Part shown: positions 1-13,241 of the stretch, one piece after another | Layout: every line of letters starts with the position of its first letter | How positions within the stretch are numbered: position 1 is the first letter of the stretch | Assembly: GCF_011075055.1 (NCBI RefSeq) | Contig: NW_025401203.1 | Span: 1-64,000, forward strand | Length of the DNA stretch: 64,000 bases | Reading direction: 5' to 3' | Source: Mangifera indica | Taxonomy: Eukaryota > Streptophyta > Magnoliopsida > Sapindales > Anacardiaceae | Translations under genes and position numbers: made by a program | Notes under the pieces: generated by a model | What the model was told of the DNA's origin: nothing | Databases searched by the model: none | What the model saw: only the letters and a program-made list of their open reading frames with translations

Positions 1-351
1 TATCTAATCAACACGACCTCCTACTCCACACATCATCATCTCATTTGACAATATGAGAGATCAATCATGGGAGCACTAGATTCCTCAAGGCATACATGTG
101 GCACAACTACCATGACGTCACTACATTGGTACAGCATTGCTCAACTATAGTTCAGTTATTGCAAAGATAATTGTACATTCAACAAACCTAACAAACTTTT
201 GTTAACAAACAAAACTTCATATAGTCCATCTCATATTTCATGTAAACTATTTTATAAATTTCACATATTCGCTCACTGAACTAACTCCATTTCAATCAAT
301 CATCGTTTCTTACACTAAACAATGTAGAGATAGATAGAGCAGCATACATAC

Positions 352-3300
352 CTCTTTAGGCCTTTCAAGACAGATACTGCACTTGAGTATTTCTCTGTAT
401 TCTCTAAGTTCCTGTCGCAGCTCTTCTACAATAGAGGACCCCTCTGTCTGAGCTCGAAGACGTGAAACCATTCTCCTGGAAACTTCCAATTCCTCCTCTA
501 TTCTTTTCTTGGAAAATCTGATACACAAGAATCATTAACCCATTTCATCCACCTCCATTTAATTGAGGGGAGTAAGACTAAATACATTACCTTTCTCTTT
601 CTAACTCTATCTGCTGCTTCATAAGAGCCATACGACAATCACATCAACCTTCGATGAGATTCTTCCAATGACTCCCTCAGTTGTACAGATGATTTTCTCA
701 CACCAAGCAATTTCTTTTGGGTATTTTCCAAAGTAACTGAATTTTGAAATCTGTCTTCCGTAAATCTCTGAACCTGATCTACACAAAATTTTAACTGCAA
801 GGGACCCACAACATTAAGTTTAATATTCACCAACAGTCCAGGTACTATTTCTAAAAGAAATAAGGGCACACCTGGTCTTCAATTCTTGTGGCTTTTATTT
901 CATAAAATTTCATAGATGCATTTGCTTGATGAATCTCCCTTTCCATGGTACGCTTTTCCATAAGTAGAGCATCCTGCATTTGTCTTGCCCTCACACTCTC
1001 TAAAACAAGCTGAAAAGGAATGGCAAAAGCCACAATCAATTCTAAGAAGAAATTATATAACTGCCTAGAAGCTTTGACTGTTTAATGAATGTAAACATAA
1101 TACACACACTGCACTCAGAGGATACATATTATTGCTCAGTTGAGGACAGAAAACCTTTTTGTTTTATTTGTAAAAAAAAAAAATGACAAATCATGAAAAG
1201 TAGGTAGATATCTTTTAAAAGCTTAATGTTATAGTACAAAATGCATACATGCATACATCCTTTGGTAGATAATACTCTAATCTGTTAGTATAAATCATCC
1301 AAAATGGAGGGGAAGCAACAATAAAAGAACATTAAAGCCACAACAGCATTTATTATTATCATACAAACTAATAAGCATTTTTAGGTAATTAGTAAGTATA
1401 ACCATACAAACAGGGATGCCGATTTCTAGTAAAGGAATATAAAGAAGACAGCATAAGAAAATAATAATTAATGTCCACAATCTGATACATCAGTAAAGAT
1501 ATCCCAATACAATAATAGTGTTCTACCACTTCCATGTCATACATTTTCCTAGCCCACATCCTCTGGAGGGAGAGAATTGGGATATCTCCAAAAAAGTTAT
1601 GCATTGTTACCAGTGAAACAGCTCAATTTTGCCAATAAAATCCCTCCATCTTAATGTGTAATATACCTCCACAGGTACAGCATTAACTTAATCAGGTACA
1701 AAATATTGTTGTTACAGTTTAGAGCCAAACTTAAGAGAAAAATAAAAAAGGTTGAGCCAAATTAATTACCTTAATGTTATAGTCATCTAATTCTGTAATC
1801 TGCTGCAACAGTTGTTGGTTTTGTGTTTGCATGTCATCATATACCTGTCCAATTGTCTGAGGAAAAACCAAACTAAGACTGTTAAAACAAACTCTTTAGT
1901 AAAACTAAAGAATGAAGCTACAAGAGAAAACGGGAAGGCAACCTCTATTTCCAACATGTAGGCCTCAATCTCTTCATTTTTGGATTTCAATGCATCAGAA
2001 AGCCTCACCATTTCCCTGAAACATTAAAAGCAAAGTATCAATATCTAAAATATAATCATATAATTCAAAAAAAAAAAAAAGAGTACACTTCCCCTGAACT
2101 AAATCCACGGTTAACCTTTTAAAAGCCTCCAACTTCTGTCTCATGTCAGCAATATCAGCTTCTGCAGCAGCTAGCCTTTGCTGGGACATGGCCTCAGCTT
2201 CATTGGCCATCTTCACTCGTAATTCCAAGTTTTGCTCATCAAGAGAAGATTTCAAACTTTGAACATGAGACCATGCTTTGTATTCCAAATCCCTAGCTTC
2301 CATGACATCCCTGCAGTTATAAATTAAATTCATCAGAGCAACAAAATTATTTTTAGCTGCATATCAACAATCTGCATAAATCATAGTGTCAACCACAAGA
2401 CAAGATAATTGACTAAATTGACAAAAAAAAAAAAAACCATAGTAACAAATACACAATTCACTCCTATAACTCAATTGAAGCGAGGAATAGAAGCACAAGC
2501 AAGAAATACATAGCAAAAGCAACAAAAGAAAAAGGAAAACTCTCGCAATAATTAACTTAGTGAACTGTCAGAAAGCAACTGAATTTGACTTAAGTTCTTG
2601 CACGTGAAATAACACAAGCAAGATGTTAAAATCCTAAGTGCAAGACATGGGACTTAGATCCCACATTGGAAAGTATGAGCTTTTATAGTAGGGTTTATAT
2701 AACCTTGAGTTCTCGAATCTCAATAGCTAGTTTTTTAGGTGTGGTTCTATCAAAGTTCATATTATTTGGTATCAGAGCCACATCACGTCTTTCAACTGTA
2801 ATCGTGTTGTGCAGATAGTGACCCTGACATTGTAGTGTTCACTAAAGGCTAGTAGGGAGCTAGCACACAGCTAGCCTACATGGGTGTTAGGGCCACAGAG
2901 CGTGGTGGTATATTAGGATCTTAAGTGCAAAGTATGGGACTTGAATCTCACATTGGAAAATATGAACTTCTAATGTAGGGTTTATATGACCTTAAACTCT
3001 TCAATTTCAATAGCGAACTTTTAAGGTATGATTATCTTAAAATTCATATCACAAGACCACTGAACATTTCAATATCAAATACAAGAATATAAAATTGACG
3101 TGCATTTTGTTTTCGAATGAAAAGGATGATTCTTTTAAGGTTCTCCAACCTTGAATCTGTGGATTCACGTCTATACATATCTAAAACCAATTTCAACTCC
3201 AGATTGCTATCAGTCAAATCTTGAACCTGTACCAAAAATAAAATATAGTAAATAAGTGAATGACAGAGACCAAAGAAAAATAACTTACAAGCTTAGATAT

Positions 3301-6300
3301 TTCAGCTATTCTCTTCTTTTAAAAATAAAAATTAAAAAAAGCTAAACTAAGGCAGGAATATTTTGTCAGGTGATTCAATCTGTGTGAGAATTTATATAAT
3401 AAATCTAGACTGCCTGCATGACCGGCCAAGAAAAAAATGGAATGAGTATTTTAAATCAAGATTAGTTTGGGAGAATAAATAAGTTTTAATTAGGTAATCC
3501 TACATCAAATTGAAGGCTAAGGGGAGGTAAAACTCCTAAAATGTGTTGTGCAAAGACATCAATGGCTGAAGAGACACTTATAATTACAGAGAGAAAAAAA
3601 GGGAAAAAAGACCTCCACAAATTACTTCAGAGAAAAATCAACACTTATAATATTCTTACTTGGCTTAAGTAGCAATAGATATCCAACCAACACTTATGTT
3701 ACTGAACATAAAATAAAAAATATTATATGCATCCATCTCTGTCAAGACACTGCCTAAACCTTCTCTAGCTATCCATTAGACAAACATACCACAACCTTCT
3801 AAATTTTGGTTACAGTTGCTAACCACTGATCTTCCTCATTTTACAACACTCCATATGAATAATACCTTCAATGTCAAAGAATGGGCAGAGAAAATAATTT
3901 TACTTCAGAAGAACCATAACTAGTTAGACTTAAAAGCTTTATTACAATATTTTTTTTGTGTCAACAACTGTATTTCAGATATTTATGTCCTGAATATAAC
4001 CAGAAGTTAAAAAAAAGAATAGAAACATGTATACCATAGCTTGCAACTTATGTAGTTCAGCAACTTGGTCGGCTGATCTCACATATAAAGTTTCACACTC
4101 TTTCACCTGTTCCAAAAAAACATATTATAACAGAGCTTTTAACTCTATCAATTGAATCTTAGAATATGAGCACATACAGATTCACCAACCTTCCGATTAA
4201 GCACATTAGAAAGGGACTGTACACCAGCACGTAGTGTGTGTATATCCACAGCAGTCTCTTTGCATTTACTTAAATGACTTTGCATAGAGCTCATTTCATC
4301 AGGAAATGAAGAAACCAGGACCTTAAATTCTGCAATAATTTCTTTCCTTCCTAAAAGGCAGAGTATTTCCATTAGATATTAAACATAAAAGTAAATATAA
4401 GAAAGCACAGATTACATGATCTAAGGAAAGCATCACCTGTTCTCTTACCAGGCTCTCTTGATGCTTCTTCCAGTTTTGTCTCGATCCCGAGTTTTCCCTC
4501 AATTTGTTTTTGTATCTCCATCCTAAGATCAGCAATTCTTGAATCTGAAACAGCCGAAGATCTTCGAAGAACATCAACCAAATCATTTTTTATATTTGAT
4601 TCCATCTCCCTCCACACAAGATTATCCGTCTCAACCTACAATATCCATTGAAAAAGGTATGGTCAGCATCAGAACAAAGTCCTATGAGAAAAGGATAGAC
4701 AAAGGCATAAATGAAAGTACCGACCAGTTACAACCTGTAGTTTCTCAAATAATGCCTGGTACTTTAAAACTTCAGATTTTGACTTCTCTAGTTGATCTCT
4801 AACCAGTAGGAAGGCTTGGGAAGAAGAAAGACATTTCACACTCTTCAATTTGTTCTGTCAATAAAATATTCTCGTTCAATGCATGTTACCAAAAAAGTAG
4901 ACCTGCATCTCAAAATTTCTTCAGATTAAAACAATTAAATTATATTCAGAGCTAAAAAGCAAACCTGCAACTTAAATAACTGCTCAAGAATTTTTATTCT
5001 CTCATCATGAAGACCCTTTAGTTCTATCAGTCGATTTGAAGCTTGGTCCTGCAGTGGCCAAGTTAATCACTTTGATAGGTTTCCTCAGGCATAAGCAAAG
5101 AGAAATGTACTCATAAATTACCTTTAGCTCTTTCAGAGCAGATTCCATATCTTGCACATCTCTTTCTTCATCTCTGACCTTATCACCAGGAAGCTTATTA
5201 CCTAGGTTTAAAACAGGGAAAAATGCCCCTTTGGTTGCATCTCTTTCGGCTTTAAGAGTTGCCAATTTACAATTACTTTTCTCTAATTCTGTAACCACAC
5301 TCTCCAATTCGCCTTTAGAAGAAAACAATCATATCATTCACAAACCTTTCATATCATGAAAATAAATGGACATTCAAAACATAGTAAAATAAGGCTCAGT
5401 GGAAATGAAGACAGAGACAGAAATAAATACATAAAATGGCTTGAATTTGATCAGTTCAACATCTATTTCCCGAACTTAAGTCAAAATTGAAAATCATTAA
5501 TAAATAAACATATGGAAAACAAAGTTCTTAGAACCATCAAAGAAAGAAATATAGTTAAACACAGGCATTAAATATTCAGGAAACATGTAATCTATACATT
5601 AAAACATTATAATCCAAGCATAAAAAATAATTAATATCAGCAACAAAAGATGGCTATTCATGTATATTTAATATGCAATAACATGCATAAACAGGAATGT
5701 TCAGTTTCCATAAGTGTTCTGTCTAGGTTCACATGTTAGAGATCAACTAGATGAAACACAAAAAAAAAAAAAAATTACCTCTTAAACGTTTAAGCTCAGC
5801 TTTATTTTTTGCATCTGTGTCTTGACGGCTCTGCAGTTCCCTTGCCAATGATTTGTGCTTCAAGTGAAGATCACTTAATTCTAATCTCAGATTTTTAACT
5901 TCAGACGGTAACTCAATCAATGATTTCTGCCTGCATGAACCTAAGAAAAAGGAAAAATGTACATGGGAAGTGAGGGATAAATCTTGCAAGAAAAGCGTAC
6001 AATGATACTACACAGTATAAATTTATACATACCATCCCCTGGAGTCTCTTTCAAAACAGCAGTATATAGTCCATCCTTCAGATGATAAAGACTGTTAACT
6101 GCAACAAACATATTACATAAGATGTTCCTAGTCTTATCAGAGGCAGTTTCTCTATTTTCTTCCATCTGATTAGGGCAGTTATCAGAAGAGGAGCTTTCAG
6201 TTGCACCAGTTTCCATAAGTCGACTAAGAAAAGCATCCTCAGCAGGATAACATGTCTCATCTGACAATAGAAAATAAGCAGTTCATCAGCAAATGAAATG

Positions 6301-7287
6301 GAAAGAGATAATATAATAAAACTAATAAAATGACATCTTTGGTTTATGATAATCACCGTCTGTAACTGATAAATATCTAAAATCTTGTCCACTTCTTGAC
6401 TCTTTTGCTCGGATGGAACATGATCCCAGATCAGTAATCAGCTAATATAAAAGAAAACTTTCAATTTTCCATCAAGCAAAACACAATACTGTGAGAATAA
6501 AGGTAAAAAATACTGCATAGAATTGTCATGTTTTTCACTTCTTTTCCTCCTTTTCCACTTATAAACTTAATATAATTTTTAGACAAATATAAATGACATA
6601 TACTATTGACAATAGAAAAAAGGAAATGACAAACAAAAGGCATTACCTCTTCCCAAGACCTATTCACCACCTCTAATGTGGAATCATACGGCTGTTGTCT
6701 CTCCTTCAGTTGAGTGAACTTATTATCAAGAGCAGAATACTCAACCTTCTGCTCCTCTAACTTCTGTACAAGCTTTTGGTTTTGGAATTGAAGCACTGCA
6801 GTATCAATCTGCATTATGTAAAGGAAAATAAGTTCAAACGAGAATGTTAACGTAGCAAAATGCTACTCTTACGTTGATCGAGAGAAAATAACAGTAAATG
6901 GATTCTACCAACAAGCGGCAAGTGCAGTAGAAATTTGAGAATCAAACAGTGAGAAGATTCAACCAATTATACTACACAATAAAAGGCTTTCAAGAAAGCA
7001 AACAACCATTCAAGAAAAGGCTTTCAAATGTTCTGATAGCCCCGATCCGCAAACTAATAAATCCTTTCAAGAAAGGCTTAAAAACCAAAATTTAAAAACA
7101 AAAGAACACAAATTACACCGACTACAAAGCAAACCACACAAAATTAAAGGTTTAAAAAATGTAAAAAAAATCATACCTTTCTGTCCTCAGAAGAGGAAAA
7201 GAATGGATACTTCTTAGTGGCAGCGGCCGTTGGTGATATGGAGGTAAAGTGACGCCGTTTTCGATCTGGCTCACCCGTACTCCCCAT
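352..7287 (-). CDS. HUB1: E3 ubiquitin ligase BRE1-like 1 (HUB1), 3' end beyond window, frameshift in one exon
   Basis: RING-type E3 ligase that monoubiquitinates histone H2B in the nucleus, a mark tied to transcription, flowering time and seed dormancy. Start ATG at 7287 (MGSTGEPDRKRRHF, as in plant HUB1). Exons: 7177-7287, 6647-6808, 6357-6441, 6033-6260, 5779-5940, 5122-5312, 4965-5048, 4735-4854, 4449-4635, 4190-4350, 4035-4106, 3150-3226, 2116-2310, 1943-2015, 1770-1856, 872-1009, 591-794, 352-517. The first sixteen give 711 codons in frame, almost all coiled coil, with the conserved stretches AERDATKGAFFPVLNLG and HVQSLKSSLDEQNLELRVK. Exon 352-517 ends inside the RING (LKCSICLERPKE); the rest of the RING lies left of position 1. 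Exon 591-794 is 204 bases, whereas the phases around it require 203; as written it runs into a stop at 639-641 after LEESHRRLM. That is either an assembly or base error or a real disabling mutation. Identity is sure; functional state is not. Confidence 0.93.
2624..3051 (+). mobile_element. TRIM (terminal-repeat retrotransposon in miniature) inside a HUB1 intron
   Basis: Two diverged direct repeats of 141 bases, 2624-2764 and 2911-3051, each beginning T(G/A)TTA and ending near TTCATAT(T/C)A, flank a 146-base middle. Two bases after the left repeat comes TGGTATCAGAGCCA (2767-2780), the usual primer-binding site for initiator methionine tRNA in plant LTR elements. The whole is bordered by the same five bases, CAAGA, at 2619-2623 and 3052-3056, a target-site duplication. 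There is no coding capacity. Size and structure fit a TRIM, a non-autonomous element moved by another element's enzymes. It lies between HUB1 exons 3150-3226 and 2116-2310, opposite to the gene, and should be spliced out. Confidence 0.88.
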
Positions 7288-8530
7288 AGAAAGTTAGAAA
7301 CCGCACACACGCACACCAGACCCTAGAACAACCCTTACAATAGCCTCAGTTTCATTAGAACCCACTAAGAGTCCGTACAAAAAATGAAAAATAAATCAAA
7401 AGCACTACTAAAATAAAAACCCTAAGTATTATACACCAAAACCTGAAACAATTAATTAATCAAAACCCTAGTTCAAAAGTGGAACAAAGAAGTTTACTGT
7501 GGACTCAGAAACCCTAATTCAACAGGTTTTTAGGCACAATCTCTCTAAATTATCAATCTTTAAGCATGGCAAGCAGTAATCTGATCTTTCTCCCTCTCTC
7601 TCTTTCTGAGTCTCTGTAACACTCGTAGAAATAAAAAAACAGGGACTTCGTAAATGTATAGAAAATGTGATTAGGAAGACTATGGAATTTTGTAAATGTT
7701 TGTAGGGTAGATTGGGTAATAAAATGTTACACTTCTAGGAAGAATCTAGGGTAAGGATCCTGTCAGATTTGAGAGGATGAAATTGAGTGACGGGTGAAAG
7801 TTCATTGGGGGGAGAAAATGAAAGGACTATAGAGTCCTATGTTTGACTTTTCTTTTCTTCCAAGACTTGGTATATCATTGGCTCTTCTTTTGTCATTTCA
7901 ATTTTTGACCCACATGGAAGGTTAAATTGTAACGGAGGAGGTCTAACTCAATATCTATCAATGCAAATTGAAAAGATTCAAAATCGATGAATTAGTTATA
8001 GTTAATATTTGATTTCAACTAAAGAAATTAATTAGTAGAATCTAAAACTCAAATTCAACCTTAAATCGAGTAAATTTCTCATTTAGTGTCTTCCAAAACT
8101 TAACAAAATTCCCAATTTAAGCGTCTTTAAATTGAACTATATAAAAACTTATCCATTTTTCGTGTTTAAAATTAATATGATAATTAATTAAAATAGTTTG
8201 AACTTAAATTTTCTGAACAATTCAAACTTGAATCTCCCAAAACAAAAGACAAATGTTAAATGAAAATAAAAATATTCAGTCCTCTTTTCTTATTGCCGGT
8301 CTCACTGTGAATTTCTTTTTATGTTCACATTCTAACCCCCGGCATCTGCAATTCCAAAATAATACTAATAATAATAATAATTTTATTTATTTACACAAAG
8401 AAAGTGCCTAATTGAATCAAAATGAGGCCACGTTGATAAGGAAAGAAAATATGGAATAATAAAATAGAAAAAGACATAACGGTTCACCACAGCATGGTAA
8501 CATGAGAAGTGAAATCGAATGTATTTTTGT
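7288..8530. other. Intergenic: HUB1 5' flank and hydrolase 3' flank
   Basis: No coding sequence seen. About 7290-7650 should hold the HUB1 5' UTR and promoter (minus strand), including a pyrimidine/purine-rich run near 7588-7615. The rest is AT-rich, with an ATA/ATT run near 8362-8385, and then the 3' flank of the hydrolase gene. Confidence 0.5.
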
Positions 8531-11500
8531 TCATTCATCTTTCATGGCAAGTTCATGCCTCTTTTTCTGCCCAACTTCCACAAGTAAAGTCAAAAGTGCC
8601 TCACAAACTTGGGAAGCATCTGCCTCACACGGATCATCATTCAATGAAGAATAAACCATCCAAGCATGGTCTAGTTTACGTTTCGGCCGCACTACAATAG
8701 ATCCAGGTACCTCCGCATCACGACAGGTGACAAGTCCGTCACTCTTCTCACCATATCTCACATGTAAAAGCTGGGCACATGCTGCCATTGCTGCACCGAG
8801 AGGCATCACCACTGGGACTTTTGCAGGTTCACCTGTTGATAGGGAGGGAAGCTCTGCATGTGCAACATGAGATAATGTCGCAAGGACTGCAGGAGTAATG
8901 CCAGCTTCAGTATGGAATGAGACAACAGGAAGTTCTCTTGGCAGTCGGTGTTTCTTCAAAAATTCCTTCCTCCTCTCATAAGTCAAGTCTTCTAAAGATT
9001 GCAAGTCACCCTTCAAAATCATAGATAATGTGTAATATACTAGAGAAACAACCGAAATAATAAATTCCCTGAGGTCCATTAACATCACATTCCAAAGTAT
9101 CAAGTAAATTCATTCTGCTGTAGTAGATGATTCATTTCTAAAATGCACCACCAAACAGAAAGAAAAAAATCATTGTAACACTAAAAAGATAATAACATGC
9201 GATACTCGTTTTCAAGCAAAATATAAAAAAAGAAAGAAAAGTGTTCACAAAAAATCAAACACTAAAATGAACAGACACCTCAAATACCTTGATCACTTTA
9301 CAGATCAGAATCTCCATGAGCTTCCGTAAATAAACATAATCACCAAGTTGTCCTTCTCGTAAAATATCTGAAGCTATAGGGCTCCCACCATATGGGCTCT
9401 GAGCTAATGCCAGCCCAGCAACCTTATCTTTCAAGTCAGGCCAATACAATGACAATGCAGCTGCTGCATCTACACCGCCTTTGCTATGTCCAAGAAGCAA
9501 AACACGTTTCTTTGAACCCCAATAGATTTCCTCAATGTATTCTTTTATTTCTTTAGCATTTTTCTCAACTGATGCCTGATTACAGATAATTTTATTTTCA
9601 GTATAAAATATTAACATATGGCTATAAAATTCAATACCAAATTAACCAAAAGTACCTCGCTGTGAATCTTAGCAATGTGACAGGCCAGACCCAACTTTGA
9701 CAAACTCATTTTTGTATTAACAAAATAAAGTGGACCATGATTGCTAAAAAGACCTGTCAAACATAAAAAAGAATCCCCAAAGAGAACATAGGTGAACAAA
9801 ATTGTGTGCAATTCTATGCTTAAAAAATATGAAAATAAAATCAGGTACATGATCACCAAGGTCTCTCTTTAATCATGCAAACCCAACGAAGTCAGAATTC
9901 GCAGCAACAAAAGATCAACTTGTGCAGATCATGAATTTGGCTATTGCTACTTTCTTTAAAAGATATTTTTGCAACTTCTATTTTATGAATATACTAATTC
10001 AAGAAGGTAAGTTGCAATGGCTACCTGGAACTAACAAGCAGACCATTGAGCTTGGCAGTTTGTGCAGACCATGCCTGACGTAAAGGAAACCCATTAAATC
10101 AACAATTTGCACATCCATGTCAAGAACAGAGAGGCATATGAAAGATGCAAAGAAGCCACCAGTACCTGATATTGTCAAGAATTTCCAAAAACTTTTCTGT
10201 TCCATCTTCAACGGGAGGCATCTCTGGATCACGCTGTAGCCATCCTATGTCATCTGCAGAACCACGAACAGTTCTCCGTGCCCGTTCAATAAGCCTGAAA
10301 GTAACCATCACATGACTCCCACTCCAGGAAAACAAAAAAAGGATGATTTTACTAATCTATGTCAAGGGGCCCTTACCGAGAGAGGTCATGCATTATGACT
10401 TTGCGGGTATGGACCAAAAAAAAAAAATGATTTCACTCTTCTTTTAGATAGAGGTTTATTAGTAAGTAAAAAGAAATGTTGTTTATTCTAAATCAAATTA
10501 TTATCAATTATGAAATAGTGACAAAAGGAAAGGATAATTGGAACAGAAATAATGATAGGAGCTAGAATGGAAAGCAAAGAACTAAATCTTTAAATCATGC
10601 CACATGGTATCTCATACATTTTTTGCAACTTAACATGAAAGACATTCATTAATACCACAGAATCAATGCATACCCTTTAAAAAGGGAAATCCCATTCGGA
10701 CCAGTATCATTTGATTGCACAATCGAATGAGTAGAATCTGTTACACCTTCAGGATTAGGCAGAGGGGAAGCTGCAGAAGTAGATGGCTCAGATGGTGATG
10801 AATGAATATTCCTCAGATACTCCTGAGATTGCCCAGTTTGTCCAGAGGATAAAGTAACCAGTTCCTGGGCATGTGTAATTGAATCCTCAGGATCTCCTGA
10901 AGAACGCTCCACTGCAAAGACATTCAAAAAAATAGTATTCATTGGAGAACATATACAACAGTATTAATTTTTCTATAGGTATTGTAATCATGAATGAGGA
11001 AAAACAAATTTAAGTTCAGGCGAAATTTTCAAACTAAAATCTTTTTGAGGGGAAAGGCAAGATCTTCCTTATTAGAAGAGTATAAGGAAAAGTCCTACAG
11101 CTGCTTATACACAAGCATCAAATACATGGTTCAGTCATTACACAAACTATGAAATTATAATATTCTCTATGTTACCAGAATAATCAGAGAAACAGCCAGT
11201 TATCAATGATGTCGTTTGAGCAAGATAAGAAGCAGCTTCATTAAGAGCTGGTACAGAAGTGAGAAGTTGAGGAAGGAGTCCATCATTTCTAATACTATCA
11301 TTCTGTCCCTGACAAAAAGGAAGCACTTTCAAAAATTTTAAAATAATCATTTCAATGAAAAAAGAATTGTCACAACAACAAAGAAGTTGATTAAAGAGCA
11401 AAATGCCAGGGACAGGTTTGTAAGTGCATAAACAATATTCTTGTGCCATACATATAGAATAGACAAACCTAGTGAACATATCAATCATGGGTACTCAAAG

Positions 11501-11984
11501 TGATCCCATAGGTTCCACTTAAACATATATTTCTCTAACTTATGAAATTCACTTTTTCCTTTTCCTAATATGTGACTAGAAGCTGTCCATTAACAGATAA
11601 AATATTTTCAACACTCATACATCGTGTTCAAACCAGAGCTAGGAAATCCACGCTCCTCCCATAACCTTCAGTGTCCACCATTTCCCTTTCACATCTTTGC
11701 CTTCAATTTTCCCGAAATTTTACTTGCCAACTTCCTCTTCTCCCCAGAAACAGCTTCAGTCAGTCAGTAAGCCACACCAGTAATACAATCAATATGACAA
11801 GGTAAATGAGAAATGCAACATTCAAAGGACCAGCTTATTCCAAAATTAGCACCACACGTTCAACCAAAGTCTCATTCTCATAGAACGTATTAAAGAAACC
11901 CTAACCAGTCTACCAGTTAACACATACCACCAATTGCCTGCTGGATTCTCTACTCATAGGACTTCCAGCTTCAGGTTCCCTCAT
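8531..11984 (-). CDS. Alpha/beta-hydrolase superfamily protein of unknown function
   Basis: Predicted 490-residue protein; exons 11928-11984, 11176-11308, 10674-10911, 10166-10294, 10025-10074, 9656-9753, 9288-9575, 8531-9010 (1473 bases, one frame). Start ATG at 11984 (MREPEAGSPMSRESS). The N-terminal third is Ser/Thr/Pro-rich and probably disordered. The hydrolase core carries the nucleophile-elbow motif GHSKGG in VLLLGHSKGGVDAAAALS, the pattern of serine lipases and esterases; I cannot assign the acid and His of the triad with confidence. A conserved YGGSPIASDILREGQLGDY segment follows, and the C-terminal domain ends KKRHELAMKDE. No signal peptide or membrane span is evident. From memory it corresponds to the Arabidopsis gene between HUB1 and CHR10 (At2g44970), which has no known substrate. 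A noncoding first exon probably ends near 12273, with its intron closing just before the ATG. Confidence 0.9.
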
Positions 11985-13241
11985 TGAAAATCAGTTTTTC
12001 TGACAAACAAAAGTAACAGTAAGCAAGTAAATTCGTAAAAAACGTCATGAGTCAAACGCAAATTTGGATACGCCAATATTTTATCGACCAAAATAATTTT
12101 TCTTCCCTTTCATATTTTCATTTGATAAGAAATGCGTATTTAACATTTTTCAGTTAATAATCATAATATTCACAATTCAATGGATGCAGTAGTGGATTCG
12201 ATAAAATTCGCAAGAAGAATAACTGAAGATACAATAAAAACCCTAAATTAGAAGCTTTCCGTGGAATTCTTACCTCAAATGCTTGATGAAAATAAAAAGT
12301 ATCGACAATTAAACGTAAGCTGATCACGGAATTCCTTTCCCCGGAGAGACCCGAGCAGATTCCAACAATAAATCAATAATTATTCTTTACTTTCAATCAG
12401 AAGGAAAAACGGACAGAGAATCGAACCTACGTCGTTTTTGTCTGACATGTGTCACTTGTTTTGGGTTATCTAAAATTAAATAATTGGAGTCTTTTTTTTT
12501 TTTTTTCCCCTTTTCTTTTCGCTTGTAAGTTACAGTAAGAATGAGTATATTTTTTAACTGTAATAAATTAAATTAAAAATTAATTAACTTAATTAATTAC
12601 CCTCCAAGGTTCAGTTAAATCGGTTTCATTGAAGACTGGTAATCAGTCCGATTTAGATCAATTTTTATGTTTATATTAGTTATTAGATTATATTTATTAA
12701 TTAATTACTGTTTAAATTAGGTTAATTTATTAAATCAAATTAGTCCAATTTTGGTTATTGGATCAAGTCGATCTAATTTAAGAAGGTTCAAATTAAATTA
12801 ATCCCCTGATTAAGCTGACGTCTACGTGATTTTTGTAAAATTTTTATAATTGTTAGGATTCAAAATCCCTCAGACCATAATACTGTTTAGTTTTATATTA
12901 TTTCAATCTTTATTTAATAAAACATAACTGTTTCCATGTTGCCTTATATCAACAGTATTAATATCTTAATTTAACTGTTTATTAAATCGATTGGATCGGA
13001 AGAGACCCAAACCAGCCGCTTGACTGGGTCAAGACCCGACCAAGTCTGGAAATATTGTCTACACCTGATCAGTGCGGGATGCTTCAGCCTTGATAGAATG
13101 CAGAAAAGTTGGAACAACTACTTAAATAGATATTGTTGAATATCATATCTTCAGAATTACTGATATTAAACACATGCAGAAGCAGTAGTTGAAGGGTTGA
13201 TACTTGAAAATGTTAAACTATTGACTGCATCATGAGACTGA
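11985..13241. other. Intergenic: hydrolase 5' UTR/promoter and LAP6 3' flank
   Basis: On the minus strand a donor-like junction near 12272/12273 and a 3' splice site just before the hydrolase ATG suggest a noncoding first exon at about 12273-12360. From about 12480 to 13190 the DNA is AT-rich, with a poly-T run near 12490-12507 and repeated (T)TAAATTA/AATTAATT words. No open frame of note. Confidence 0.45.
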
